A stretch of DNA of 64,000 nucleotides from Maritalea myrionectae DSM 19524. GTDB taxonomy: Bacteria > Pseudomonadota > Alphaproteobacteria > Rhizobiales > Devosiaceae. The notes under the pieces are model-generated. The model was not told where the DNA came from, ran no database searches, and saw nothing but the letters and a program-made list of their open reading frames with translations. Below, piece after piece: positions 45,614-54,114 of this stretch; position 1 is the first letter of the stretch; each line of letters starts with the position of its first letter. Made by a program: the position numbers and the translations under genes. The stretch is from contig NZ_AUHV01000005.1 of NCBI RefSeq assembly GCF_000423365.1, positions 459,702 through 523,701 of the forward strand, given 5' to 3'.

Positions 45614-47161
45614 ATGTCCCAAGAAATTAGAGTGCCCACATTGGGTGAAAGCGTCACAGAGGCCACGATTGGCCAGTGGTTTAAAAAAGTTGGCGATCAG
45701 GTCAAAACTGATGAGCCAATTGTTGAGTTGGAAACAGATAAGGTCACCATCGAAGTGCCAGCGCCTAGCGATGGTGTTTTGGAAGCAATAAGCGCAGAAG
45801 TGGGTGAAACAGTTGAGGTTGGCGCCTTGATTGGGGCCATTGGAGCCAGCGATGAAAATGCAGCTCCAGCGCAATCCGATGATGATCAAGACAATGATGA
45901 TAATGCCGAGACAAGCGAGGCTTCGATGGCGGACGAGAACAAATCCAGCGGTGACGCTGAAATAATTGAGCTTTTGGTGCCAAGTTCTGGCGAATCTGTG
46001 GTGGAAGCTGATGTGGGCGAATGGTTCAAATCAGTGGGCGACAGCGTTGATGCTGACGAAGCCGTTGTTGAACTTGAAACTGACAAAGCTGCTATGGATG
46101 TGCCTGCACCGCAAGCGGGCAAGATCGTAGAGATCGTGGCACAAACAGGTGAAACTGTTGAAGTTGGCGCTGTACTTGCAAAAATCGCTGTTGGTGAAGG
46201 TGCTGCCTCTGCCCCGGCGCAAAGCAGCGCACCAAAAGAAGAGAGCAAAAGCGAAAAGCCAAGCGATTCTGGTGATATGCCGCCGGCACCATCGGCACAA
46301 AAGATGATGAAGGAAAAAGGCGTTGATGCGGGTGACGTAGAAGGCTCAGGCAAGCGCGGTCAAATCTTGAAAGAAGATGTGATGTCTGCGGTGTCCAATT
46401 TGGGCGCCAAGCAAGAGAGCGCACCAAAGAAAGCTGCGGCATCAGCACCGCGTGAAGATGGTGAAGGCGAAGAGCGGGTGAAAATGACCCGGTTGCGCCA
46501 AACCATTGCACGCCGTTTGAAAGATGCGCAGAACACTGCGGCCATGTTGACCACCTTTAATGAGGTGGACATGAAGCCCGTGATGGATTTGCGTAAATCT
46601 TACAAAGAGCTGTTTGAGAAAAAGCACGGCGTAAAGCTTGGTTTTATGGGCTTTTTCACGAAAGCTGTTTGCCACGCGTTGAAAGAAATTCCAGCGGTGA
46701 ATGCAGAGATTGATGGCACGGATATTGTTTACAAAAACTACGCCCATATTGGCGTGGCTGTGGGCACGGAAAAAGGTTTGGTTGTGCCGGTTGTGCGCGA
46801 TGCGGACCAGATGTCGATTGCTGAGATTGAGCAAGAAATCGGTCGCTTGGGTGTTGCTGCCCGCGATGGTGATTTGTCTATGGCCGATATGCAGGGCGGT
46901 ACGTTCACTATTTCAAATGGTGGTGTTTACGGCTCCTTGATGTCAACGCCGATCCTCAATGCGCCACAATCTGGCATTTTGGGTATGCACAAAATTCAAG
47001 AGCGTCCCGTGGTGGTGAATGGTGAGATCGTTATCAAGCCGATGATGTATCTGGCGCTTTCCTATGACCACCGGATTGTGGACGGCAAGGAAGCGGTGAC
47101 CTTCCTGGTGCGCTTGAAAGAAAGCTTGGAAGATCCTCAGCGCTTGGTGCTTGATCTTTAA
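45614..47161 (+). CDS. sucB: 2-oxoglutarate dehydrogenase E2, dihydrolipoamide succinyltransferase with two lipoyl domains
   Basis: Transfers the succinyl group to CoA within the oxoglutarate dehydrogenase complex. Its 515 residues are longer than the usual 400-420 because two lipoyl domains are present: residues 1-78 with E-T-D-K43-V-T and 115-192 with E-T-D-K158-A-A. A very acidic linker (85-112) separates them. A peripheral-subunit-binding domain (about 230-265, [20 protein letters not shown]) and a catalytic domain follow, the latter ending in [19 protein letters not shown] with the active-site His and Asp. ATG 45614 gives the standard [14 protein letters not shown] start. One-lipoyl SucB is the commoner form. 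Confidence 0.97.
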   Translation: MSQEIRVPTLGESVTEATIGQWFKKVGDQVKTDEPIVELETDKVTIEVPAPSDGVLEAISAEVGETVEVGALIGAIGASDENAAPAQSDDDQDNDDNAETSEASMADENKSSGDAEIIELLVPSSGESVVEADVGEWFKSVGDSVDADEAVVELETDKAAMDVPAPQAGKIVEIVAQTGETVEVGAVLAKIAVGEGAASAPAQSSAPKEESKSEKPSDSGDMPPAPSAQKMMKEKGVDAGDVEGSGKRGQILKEDVMSAVSNLGAKQESAPKKAAASAPREDGEGEERVKMTRLRQTIARRLKDAQNTAAMLTTFNEVDMKPVMDLRKSYKELFEKKHGVKLGFMGFFTKAVCHALKEIPAVNAEIDGTDIVYKNYAHIGVAVGTEKGLVVPVVRDADQMSIAEIEQEIGRLGVAARDGDLSMADMQGGTFTISNGGVYGSLMSTPILNAPQSGILGMHKIQERPVVVNGEIVIKPMMYLALSYDHRIVDGKEAVTFLVRLKESLEDPQRLVLDL

Positions 47162-47169
47162 TGAATATT

Positions 47170-47221
47170 GGGGGCGCGATCGGTTTGATGGCGCCCCTAT
47201 ACGATAAGCGTTTTAAAACGC
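47170..47221 (+). promoter_or_regulatory. Hairpin and palindrome between sucB and the LysE-type gene
   Basis: GGGGCGC (about 47171-47177) pairs with GCGCCCC (47191-47197). A 14-bp perfect palindrome, GCGTTTTAAAACGC, follows at 47208-47221, 19 nt upstream of the next ATG. The first may end the suc transcript, though no T run follows; the second could be an operator or part of a promoter for the LysE-type gene. Confidence 0.35.
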
Positions 47222-47240
47222 ATTATAAGGGACGCGTCTG

Positions 47241-47873
47241 ATGCACGCCTATTGGGTAGAGTTTATCGGCCTTATGGCCGTTTTTGGTTTGGCCGCAATC
47301 ATGCCGGGCATTGATTTTACCATGGTGCTGCGCCAATCCATCGCCAATGGCCGCAAAGCCGGCATTTTCACCAGCCTTGGCATTGCATCTGCTGTGTTTG
47401 TGCACGCCACCTACACCATTTTGGGTGTCGGGCTGATCATTTCTCAATCCATCTTGGCGTTTAACATTATCCGGTTTTTGGGCGCAGCCTATCTGCTCTA
47501 TTTGGGCATTCAGTCGTTGCGTGCGCCCGCGCCGGAACCGGCCAAACTTGATGTCGGCGCAGTCAACGCCAGCCAGAGCATTTTCAAAAGCTTCGGCATT
47601 GGATTTTTGACCAATCTGCTGAACCCAAAGGCCACGATCTTTTTCGTATCGGTGTTCACCACTTTGGTCAGCTTGTCGACCCCGATCCACATTCAATTTG
47701 GCTATGTGAGCGTGATGGCGTTTGTGCTGTTCAGTTGGTTTTCGCTGGTGGCGGTTTTCTTCACCACGCCGAAAGTGCGCGCTGGATTTTACGCCATGGG
47801 CAAATGGTTTAACCGCGCCACGGGTGCTGTGTTGATTGGCATGGCAGCGAAAGTGGCGCTGACACAACGATAA
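47241..47873 (+). CDS. LysE family translocator
   Basis: A 210-residue membrane protein with about six helices, of the LysE/RhtB amino-acid exporter family. It shows VEFIGLMAVFGLAAIMPGIDFTMVLRQSIANGRKAGIFTSL, where the P-G-x-D-F and G-R-K-A-G positions match the family signature, and GFLTNLLNPKATIFFVSVF, the second conserved motif. The substrate is unknown. It sits between sucB and lpdA, interrupting the usual sucB-lpdA order. Co-transcription is possible, but the palindrome upstream suggests its own control. Confidence 0.9.
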   Translation: MHAYWVEFIGLMAVFGLAAIMPGIDFTMVLRQSIANGRKAGIFTSLGIASAVFVHATYTILGVGLIISQSILAFNIIRFLGAAYLLYLGIQSLRAPAPEPAKLDVGAVNASQSIFKSFGIGFLTNLLNPKATIFFVSVFTTLVSLSTPIHIQFGYVSVMAFVLFSWFSLVAVFFTTPKVRAGFYAMGKWFNRATGAVLIGMAAKVALTQR

Positions 47874-47931
47874 CAAGTTTAAGAAGGCGAGCACATCGCC
47901 TCCATAAGGGTTTTAAATAAGAGAGGCATTT

Positions 47932-49338
47932 ATGTCAGAACAATTTGATCTCACCATTATCGGCACCGGCCCTGGCGGCTATGTGGGTGCCATCCGTGCG
48001 GCACAATTGGGCATGAAGGTTGCCGTTGTCGAAAAACGCGCAACTCATGGCGGTACGTGCCTCAATATTGGCTGCATCCCTTCAAAAGCCTTGTTGCACG
48101 CGTCTGAGCTTTATGAAGAAGCGGGCCATAATTTCGCCAAGCTTGGTATTGCCGTTGACGGGCTAAATGTCGATCTGCCGGGCATGTTGAAGCATAAGGA
48201 TGAAACCGTTAAGTCCAACACTGGCGGTATCGAGTTTTTGTTGAAGAAAAACAAAATCACCGCGTTCCATGGCTTGGGCAAAATTGAAGGTCCGGGCAAA
48301 GTTTCCGTGACCTCTGATGAGGGTGAAACCCAGACGATCGACACGAAAAATATCGTTATTGCCACCGGTTCAGATTCAGCGAACCTGCCGGGTATTGAAA
48401 TTGACGAAAAGCGCGTGGTGACTTCAACAGGTGCGCTTGATCTTGAAACTGTGCCAGAAAAAATGATCGTTGTGGGTGCGGGCGTGATCGGCCTTGAACT
48501 TGGCTCTGTTTGGTCGCGCTTGGGCTCAGAAGTGACGGTAGTGGAATATTTGGACCGCATCTTGCCGGGCATGGACGGGGAAGTGGCGAAAAACTTCCAA
48601 CGGACGCTGAAAAAGCAGGGCTTTAAATTCAAGCTCTCCACCAAAGTGACCAATGTTGATACATCGGGCGATAGCTTGAAAGTAAGTGTTGAACCAGCCG
48701 CTGGCGGCGACGCAGAAGAGCTGGATGCTGATGTGGTGTTGGTGGCGATTGGTCGTACGCCATATACCGAAGGGCTTGGCCTTGAAGAAGTTGGCGTTGA
48801 GCTTGACGAACGCCGTCGGGTGAAAATCGACAATCACTATAAAACCAATGTGGATGGCATTTACGCCATCGGCGACGTGGTTGTTGGCCCGATGTTGGCG
48901 CACAAAGCCGAAGATGAAGGCGTTGCCATTGCGGAGATCCTGGCCGGCCAGGCGGGGCACGTGAATTATGATGTGATCCCCGGTGTTGTTTACACCAGCC
49001 CGGAAGTGGCTTCGGTTGGCAAGACCGAAGAGGAAGTCAAAGATGCGGGCATCGACTATAAGGTGGGTAAATTCCAAATGACCGCCAATGGCCGCGCCAA
49101 AGCCATGTTGGCAACAGATGGGTTTGTGAAAATCATCGCCGACAAAAACACCGACCGCGTGTTGGGCGCCCATATTGTGGGCAAAGGCGCTGGCGAGATG
49201 ATCCATGAGCTGGCGGTGTTGATGGAGTTTGGTGGTTCGGCTGAAGATTTGGCCCGCACCTGCCACGCCCACCCCACCATGTCTGAAGCCGTGCGCGAAG
49301 CAGCCCTCGGCTGTGGTGATGGCACCATTCATATGTAG
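47932..49338 (+). CDS. lpdA: Dihydrolipoyl dehydrogenase
   Basis: The FAD-containing E3 enzyme that reoxidises the lipoyl groups of SucB and other 2-oxo-acid dehydrogenases. Its 468 residues show [21 protein letters not shown], the redox disulfide [40 protein letters not shown] (NAD domain), [20 protein letters not shown] and the C-terminal His-Glu pair in [23 protein letters not shown] precedes the ATG. It is the last gene of the mdh-suc group and has a strong terminator. Confidence 0.98.
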   Translation: MSEQFDLTIIGTGPGGYVGAIRAAQLGMKVAVVEKRATHGGTCLNIGCIPSKALLHASELYEEAGHNFAKLGIAVDGLNVDLPGMLKHKDETVKSNTGGIEFLLKKNKITAFHGLGKIEGPGKVSVTSDEGETQTIDTKNIVIATGSDSANLPGIEIDEKRVVTSTGALDLETVPEKMIVVGAGVIGLELGSVWSRLGSEVTVVEYLDRILPGMDGEVAKNFQRTLKKQGFKFKLSTKVTNVDTSGDSLKVSVEPAAGGDAEELDADVVLVAIGRTPYTEGLGLEEVGVELDERRRVKIDNHYKTNVDGIYAIGDVVVGPMLAHKAEDEGVAIAEILAGQAGHVNYDVIPGVVYTSPEVASVGKTEEEVKDAGIDYKVGKFQMTANGRAKAMLATDGFVKIIADKNTDRVLGAHIVGKGAGEMIHELAVLMEFGGSAEDLARTCHAHPTMSEAVREAALGCGDGTIHM

Positions 49339-49364
49339 GTTTGTATCTTTAAGTGAATCAATGA

Positions 49365-49391
49365 ATGCCGGGTCTCGACCCGGCATTTTTT
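49365..49391 (+). terminator. Intrinsic terminator after lpdA
   Basis: ATGCCGGGT (49365-49373), loop CTCG, ACCCGGCAT (49378-49386), then TTTTT. It ends 3 nt before the stop codon of the convergent methyltransferase gene. Confidence 0.92.
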
Positions 49392-49393
49392 GT

Positions 49394-50017
49394 TTATCGC
49401 TTCTGCGCCAGCAACAGCGTCAAGCCAAAGCAATCCGGGTCTTCGGGCACAAAATCAACAACCGACATATGGCAGGCGGCGAGCCGGTCTTTATATTCAC
49501 CTGGCGACAGGCTGGCGTGATAGATGGGGTCATCGCCCACCTGACCCACTACTTCGCCCTCTTGCGGGCCGACGGTTAGCAAAAGAGCGCCCTTTGGCTT
49601 CAGGTGTGCGGCCAGTTGCGGCAACAGGGTGCGCTGCTCGGTTTTGGTGAGGTGGAAGAAGCTGTTCCAGCCAACAATGCCATCAAATTTTTCTGGCATA
49701 TCCATGGCCCGCATATCGGCCAGATGCCAACTGCCTTGCGGCAGGTTTTGTTGCGCCATGGCGATCAATTTGGGGCTGGCATCGATGCCGGTCACCTGTG
49801 CGCCTTGATTTAGCAGATGGGCCGCGATGGGCAGACCGGCCCCGCAGCCCATATCCAGAATGGCAGGCGCGGGCGGCAATAGGCCCAAAAAGCGATCCAG
49901 CCAAGTGGCCTCAATATTGCTTTTTGAACGTTGGGCCACAAATTTGTCGGCATTCCGCTCGTAGATGTCCCGCGTTTGTGTCGCCAAACTTGTCAGGTCG
50001 GCATTGTCGTCTGACAT
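49394..50017 (-). CDS. Class I SAM-dependent methyltransferase
   Basis: A 207-residue soluble protein with a methyltransferase Rossmann fold. Motif I is ILDMGCGAGLPIAAHLLNQG, the acidic residue after strand 2 is V-T-G-I-D-A-S-P, and motif IV is in FDGIVGWNSFFHLTKTEQ. The substrate is unknown. It lies 14 nt after the TraB/GumN gene on the minus strand, and the order EamA, TraB, methyltransferase suggests one transcript. It resembles UbiE/trans-aconitate-methyltransferase-type enzymes in general layout, not enough for a specific name. Confidence 0.88.
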   Translation of the reverse strand: MSDDNADLTSLATQTRDIYERNADKFVAQRSKSNIEATWLDRFLGLLPPAPAILDMGCGAGLPIAAHLLNQGAQVTGIDASPKLIAMAQQNLPQGSWHLADMRAMDMPEKFDGIVGWNSFFHLTKTEQRTLLPQLAAHLKPKGALLLTVGPQEGEVVGQVGDDPIYHASLSPGEYKDRLAACHMSVVDFVPEDPDCFGLTLLLAQKR

Positions 50018-50031
50018 GATTGCTTGCAGCC

Positions 50032-51039
50032 CTAACGTTCCAGCGGCACACGTTTGACGGCAAAACCATCATTGCGTAGGCCCTCAACCAAGCCCGTTTC
50101 ACCGATCAGGTGCAATGCGCCAACGGCCAAAAATGTGGATTGTTCGTCCATCAGCCGTGCGGCGTTTTCCACCATCAAATCATTTCGGGCATCCAAAAGC
50201 GCTTCTTGGAAGGCAGCCCAATCATCGTCAAAACCATCATATTTTCCCGTATAGTGCAGCTGTACGGGAATGATCATGCCGATCTGTTCGCTGAGATAAA
50301 GCTCGTTCATGGTTTGCAGCACCGCATCATAAATGCCTTCATCATAAAGCTGGGCGACATTTTCGATGGAGCGGATGAACATGGCCTCATTGATGGCGGC
50401 GATGGCTTCAAGCTGGCTTTCAATGGTCTCAAGGCTCACCACCGGAATATCTTTGCTTTTCGCCAGAGCGATAAGGCTTGTGTCGAGCACTTGCGCGCCG
50501 GGCCCACCCCACTCCATGTCGCATTGGGTAAAGGACAAAGTGGTGGCCCCGATCCAGGGTTGTAATGGATTGATGGTGTCAAAATCCATGCCCAAACCAT
50601 TGAGATATGCATCGATGGATGCGATGGTTTCGGGCGATAAATCGTCGGCGAGGGTTTCGCCTTGCGGTTGCAGCAATAATTGTGGGCGTTTGCCGATCAC
50701 CGCGCCAACGGCGCTGGGGTCGTCGGCATTTTCGATCTCAACCGCCACGACATCGGCACCTTCCAATGCGGCGCGCACGTTTGAGGGGATATCTAGAATG
50801 CGCGGATCGGCTTTGTGTAAGGTGCCGAACACGTAAGATGTGTGAGACAAGGCCTCGTGGCTGACTTCCCAAAAAACGCCCTCGGGATTTGCATATTGAG
50901 CAGCTTCGCGCTGCAGTGCTTCATATGTTGAGGGCTCATTTTGTTTGAGCTCGGCGACCAAATTGCGTGCGTCGCAGGCGGCGAAGCCAATGCTGGTGGA
51001 AAGGCCGAACAATAGGCCCGAAAGCAATATCTTTTTCAT
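50032..51039 (-). CDS. TraB/GumN family protein, probably secreted
   Basis: A 335-residue protein of the TraB/GumN (Tiki-related) family. The N-terminal signal peptide is MKKILLSGLLFGLSTSIGFA, cleaved before ACDARN. SYVFGTLHKADPRILDIP is the first GxxH-type motif, and LAVGALHLIGETGLVEGLRNDGF carries the second, both thought to form a metalloprotease-like active site. One could expect a periplasmic peptidase, but activity in bacterial members is not well established. ATG 51039 is chosen over the longer open frame because the signal peptide then starts the protein. Confidence 0.88.
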   Translation of the reverse strand: MKKILLSGLLFGLSTSIGFAACDARNLVAELKQNEPSTYEALQREAAQYANPEGVFWEVSHEALSHTSYVFGTLHKADPRILDIPSNVRAALEGADVVAVEIENADDPSAVGAVIGKRPQLLLQPQGETLADDLSPETIASIDAYLNGLGMDFDTINPLQPWIGATTLSFTQCDMEWGGPGAQVLDTSLIALAKSKDIPVVSLETIESQLEAIAAINEAMFIRSIENVAQLYDEGIYDAVLQTMNELYLSEQIGMIIPVQLHYTGKYDGFDDDWAAFQEALLDARNDLMVENAARLMDEQSTFLAVGALHLIGETGLVEGLRNDGFAVKRVPLER

Positions 51040-51088
51040 AAATACATCTTTTTTTGAATTGATCCCATTGGGGGATATTGATGGTGCA

Positions 51089-52054
51089 TTATGGCTGTTT
51101 TTTAAGCGCCGGTGTGCCTGCAGGCAATTTGCGGGCCCGATGGTCCATAAGCGTAAACAAAAGAACACCGCATAATACTAGGGCAGCGCCCAGCCCGTGA
51201 TAGATGGAAAAGGGCTCGCCCAAAATGGTGATGGCCAGCACGATGGTGACAATTGTAGACACATTGCCCAAAACCGCTGTGGGCTCCGGACCCACCATGC
51301 CGATGGAAATGGCAATCAAATAAGCGGGCGCCACTGTCGAAATGGTGCCGATGGCCAACATCAGCCACATGGCGTTTTGCGACAGGATCAGATCGGTGAA
51401 TTCATGGGTGGCCAAAAAGTGCAGGATCACCATGCCGCCCGCAGCGCTCATTGCGATCGAGGTGAACAGGCGTGCGCCGATCTGATCAATCAATGGCTTG
51501 GCCAATAGCTGATAGATGGCAAAGGCGAGGGCAGCGCCCAACACCAACAGGGCGCCGATCACGGTGTCGCGTCCCTCCAGCTGCAAATCGTGCGCAAAAA
51601 TGAGCGCAAGCCCGCCATAGGAAATGCCCAATGCCAGCATGGCGACGGCGCTGATTTTGCGGCGCTGCCATAGGGCGCCAATAACCACCACGAAGATGGG
51701 ATAGGTCAACAAAATCAGGCGGTCAAACTGGGCGGAAATATAGTTGAGGCCTGCAAAATCGAGATAGGAGGCAACGTAGTAGCCGATGACGCCGACGGCG
51801 CAGACTTTGAGAACCATCGACCAGCTCAAAACCGGTTGCCCGCCATTGGCGGCCTTTTGTTTGCGGTAGCCGAAATAGCCAATGAGCGCAAAGAACGGCA
51901 CAGCAATAATCATCCGCCATGTTAGGGTCGTTACGGCGTCAACATTTTCCAAAAGGGCGAGTTTGATCACAATGCCCTTGGTGGAAAAAAAGCTGGCACC
52001 CAAAGCACCGATGAAATAGCCCACCAAACGGTTGGGCGCGGCTGGAGACGTCAT
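51089..52054 (-). CDS. EamA/DMT family transporter
   Basis: A 321-residue membrane protein with about ten helices in two EamA halves. The first half starts GYFIGALGASFFSTKGIVIKLA. The second begins near GRDTVIGALLVLGAALAFAIYQLLA and ends AVLGNVSTIVTIVLAITILGEPFSIYHGLGAALVLCGVLL, with the family's late L-G-E-P. The family moves metabolites such as amino acids or nucleosides; the substrate is not predictable here. First gene of the apparent minus-strand EamA-TraB-methyltransferase group; xerC lies upstream with 99 nt between. Confidence 0.9.
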   Translation of the reverse strand: MTSPAAPNRLVGYFIGALGASFFSTKGIVIKLALLENVDAVTTLTWRMIIAVPFFALIGYFGYRKQKAANGGQPVLSWSMVLKVCAVGVIGYYVASYLDFAGLNYISAQFDRLILLTYPIFVVVIGALWQRRKISAVAMLALGISYGGLALIFAHDLQLEGRDTVIGALLVLGAALAFAIYQLLAKPLIDQIGARLFTSIAMSAAGGMVILHFLATHEFTDLILSQNAMWLMLAIGTISTVAPAYLIAISIGMVGPEPTAVLGNVSTIVTIVLAITILGEPFSIYHGLGAALVLCGVLLFTLMDHRARKLPAGTPALKKQP

Positions 52055-52153
52055 AGGGGATAAAACCTTGGCTGGATGATTGCCCTCAATCTCACCAGAT
52101 TTAACTGATGATGTAAATACACGCTTGGCGCAGTTTGGTTCGCGAAAACTGAA

Positions 52154-53083
52154 TTAGGAGCGCGGGTGGGCTTTTAGATAAGCTTCCATCAAATGGGCGC
52201 TGTCTACCTTGGTGTAAATCTGCGTCGTGGAAAGAGAGGCGTGGCCGAGTAGTTCCTGGATGGCCCGCAAATCGCCGCCAGCGCCCAGCAAATGGGTAGC
52301 AAAAGAATGGCGCAGGGCGTGTGGCGTTGCGCTGGCGGGTAAACCGAAAGCTGACCGTAGTTTTTGCATTTTGAGTTGAACCAGACGCGCCCTTAGCGGC
52401 CCGCCGCGGGCGCCGCGGAAAAGGGCATCCTTCGGACCCGGTTGAAAGGGACATTTGCGTTGATAGTCCTCAATGGCTGCATAGATGGGCTTGATGATGG
52501 GCACCATGCGTGTTTTGCCCCCTTTGCCGGTGATGCGCAGGGCATCATTGCCATCAAAATCTGAAGGGGTCAGGGCCAGTGCCTCGGATATTCGCAATCC
52601 CCCGCCATAGCAAAGCGCCATTACGGCGATGTCGCGCGCAGCGATCCACGGCTCATCGTCCAGCATGCCGCCTTGTTCAATCATGCGTTTGGCATCTATC
52701 GCGGTCAGCGCCTTGGGCAAGGATTGATCTTTTTTCGGCGCACGAATGGCGTTGAGGCTGTCGGGTGTGGCCCATCCCTCTTTGGCGAGGAATTTATAAA
52801 AGCTTTTCAGCGCTGAAAGACTTCTAGCGATGGAGCGGTTTTTGGCACCGTTGGCCCGCCGATAGGCCAGAAAAGCGCGCCAGTCTGTTGGGGTGAGGTT
52901 TTGCAAATGCTTGGTGTGTACCGGCTCGCCCAAATGATTGACAAGAAACTGGAGCAATTGGTCGAGATCGCGATCATAGGCGATCAGCGTTTGCTCAGAT
53001 AAGCGGCGCAGAGAGCTCAGTTCATCGAGCCACATTTCGCGCCATTTGCCGACTTCCTTGCTGTGAACTGTGAGCGCCATCAT
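52154..53083 (-). CDS. xerC: Tyrosine recombinase XerC
   Basis: A site-specific recombinase that, with XerD, resolves chromosome dimers at dif. Its 309 residues have the N-terminal SAM-like DNA-binding domain (WLDELSSLRRLSEQTLIAYDRDL) and a complete catalytic set: R in CYGGGLRISEALAL, K in ITGKGGKTRMVP, H-x-x-R in HALRHSFATHLLGAGGD, the second H in ELLGHASLSTTQIYT, and the nucleophile Tyr in the same segment. The open frame extends to 53299, but ATG 53083 gives the normal length and has GAGGCAGG upstream. It is divergent from the TenA-like gene and, beyond it, priA. XerC beside priA is common in rhizobia. Confidence 0.94.
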   Translation of the reverse strand: MMALTVHSKEVGKWREMWLDELSSLRRLSEQTLIAYDRDLDQLLQFLVNHLGEPVHTKHLQNLTPTDWRAFLAYRRANGAKNRSIARSLSALKSFYKFLAKEGWATPDSLNAIRAPKKDQSLPKALTAIDAKRMIEQGGMLDDEPWIAARDIAVMALCYGGGLRISEALALTPSDFDGNDALRITGKGGKTRMVPIIKPIYAAIEDYQRKCPFQPGPKDALFRGARGGPLRARLVQLKMQKLRSAFGLPASATPHALRHSFATHLLGAGGDLRAIQELLGHASLSTTQIYTKVDSAHLMEAYLKAHPRS

Positions 53084-53263
53084 GCCTGCCTCATTAGATT
53101 GGATTGTCCCAGTTTGCCATGAACCACTTACCAAAGCGCAAATACGTGTGCATTGTGAGTCATTATACGACCTATACAGGGCTGAAATGACACGCCAGTA
53201 TGGGGCTGTGCCGAGCACATATGCTCGGATATTTTTAAAACTTTTAACTTTGAGGATATTGCC

Positions 53264-54028
53264 TTGCAGAATAATAGATCGATCGGTGACATCACCCAAT
53301 TGGCCAAAGATTTTTCACTGTCCACCGCGCCGCCGCCAGCAAATTCATTGTTTTGGGAAATGTGGAACCAAAACATTGTTCAGCAAAATGCCAAAGCAAC
53401 TCTGAATCTGTCCTATTTGCAGGGCATCAATAGTGGGTTGTTGGACCCAAATGTTTATGGCGGATACAATGTGGCGGATGCCTATTATTGCTATAATGGT
53501 GCTGACGACTACAAAATTGCGGCCAACGCCGCGCCTTCGGGCTCTGCTTTAGAAGCCTTCTTGTTGAAGAAATATGATGGGTATCAAAAATATAATGCCA
53601 CGTTCCCCGGCACATGGCATGTGGCGAGCGCTGCCGATGTGACGCCACCAGAAATCACAAAAGCCTATTCTCAGTTTGAGCATAATGTGGTGACCCAATA
53701 TGACCCTGTTTATGCCATCATTGTGATGTTGCCCTGCGAATATTTGTGGGCGTGGTTGGCATCACAGATGAATACGCCATCGCCGCAAAATGTATATGGC
53801 GGTTGGATCACGGGCAATAATGACCCCAGCGGTTCCTTCGCGATGGGCAATTTTCTCGTCGAGTATATGGCGGCCAACCCGGGCAAGATTGATCAGAAGT
53901 TGGCCAACAATATCTACGCTTGGGCGAACTTTTACGAATACGCCAATTTCAGCGCGGCGACGAATGCTGAGATTGTCGACCCGGCAAGCCTTGGGCTTAC
54001 GCCATTGCCGGATTTTGTGCCGAGCTAA
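53264..54028 (+). CDS. TenA / heme-oxygenase-fold-like protein of unknown function
   Basis: A 254-residue soluble, helix-rich protein rich in aromatic residues. Segments that resemble the TenA/THI-4 fold are FWEMWNQNIVQQNAK, SYLQGINSGLLDPNVYGGYNVADAYYCY, VYAIIVMLPCEYLWAWLASQM (the L-P-C of TenA helices), NVYGGWITGNND and YAWANFYEYANFSAA. TenA proteins salvage thiamine precursors and relatives include diiron oxidases, but no thi genes are near and the catalytic residues are unclear. TTG 53264 is used as the start because GAGGA lies 8 nt upstream and the next in-frame ATG is 28 codons in. It seems to be an insertion between xerC and priA, with its own promoter region. Confidence 0.6.
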   Translation: MQNNRSIGDITQLAKDFSLSTAPPPANSLFWEMWNQNIVQQNAKATLNLSYLQGINSGLLDPNVYGGYNVADAYYCYNGADDYKIAANAAPSGSALEAFLLKKYDGYQKYNATFPGTWHVASAADVTPPEITKAYSQFEHNVVTQYDPVYAIIVMLPCEYLWAWLASQMNTPSPQNVYGGWITGNNDPSGSFAMGNFLVEYMAANPGKIDQKLANNIYAWANFYEYANFSAATNAEIVDPASLGLTPLPDFVPS

Positions 54029-54114
54029 TGCAGAGCGCTCACTAATTCGCAAAGATGGCTGACATTTGCGCTGAAACTTTCTAGCCTTGCGCAAACGAAT
54101 CTTTTGGAGCGTGT

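Noticed and set aside
49365..49391. lpdA terminator as a bidirectional terminator for the convergent methyltransferase gene.
   Set aside because: On the minus strand the hairpin is followed by TCATTGATTC, with no T run, so only plus-strand function is supported.
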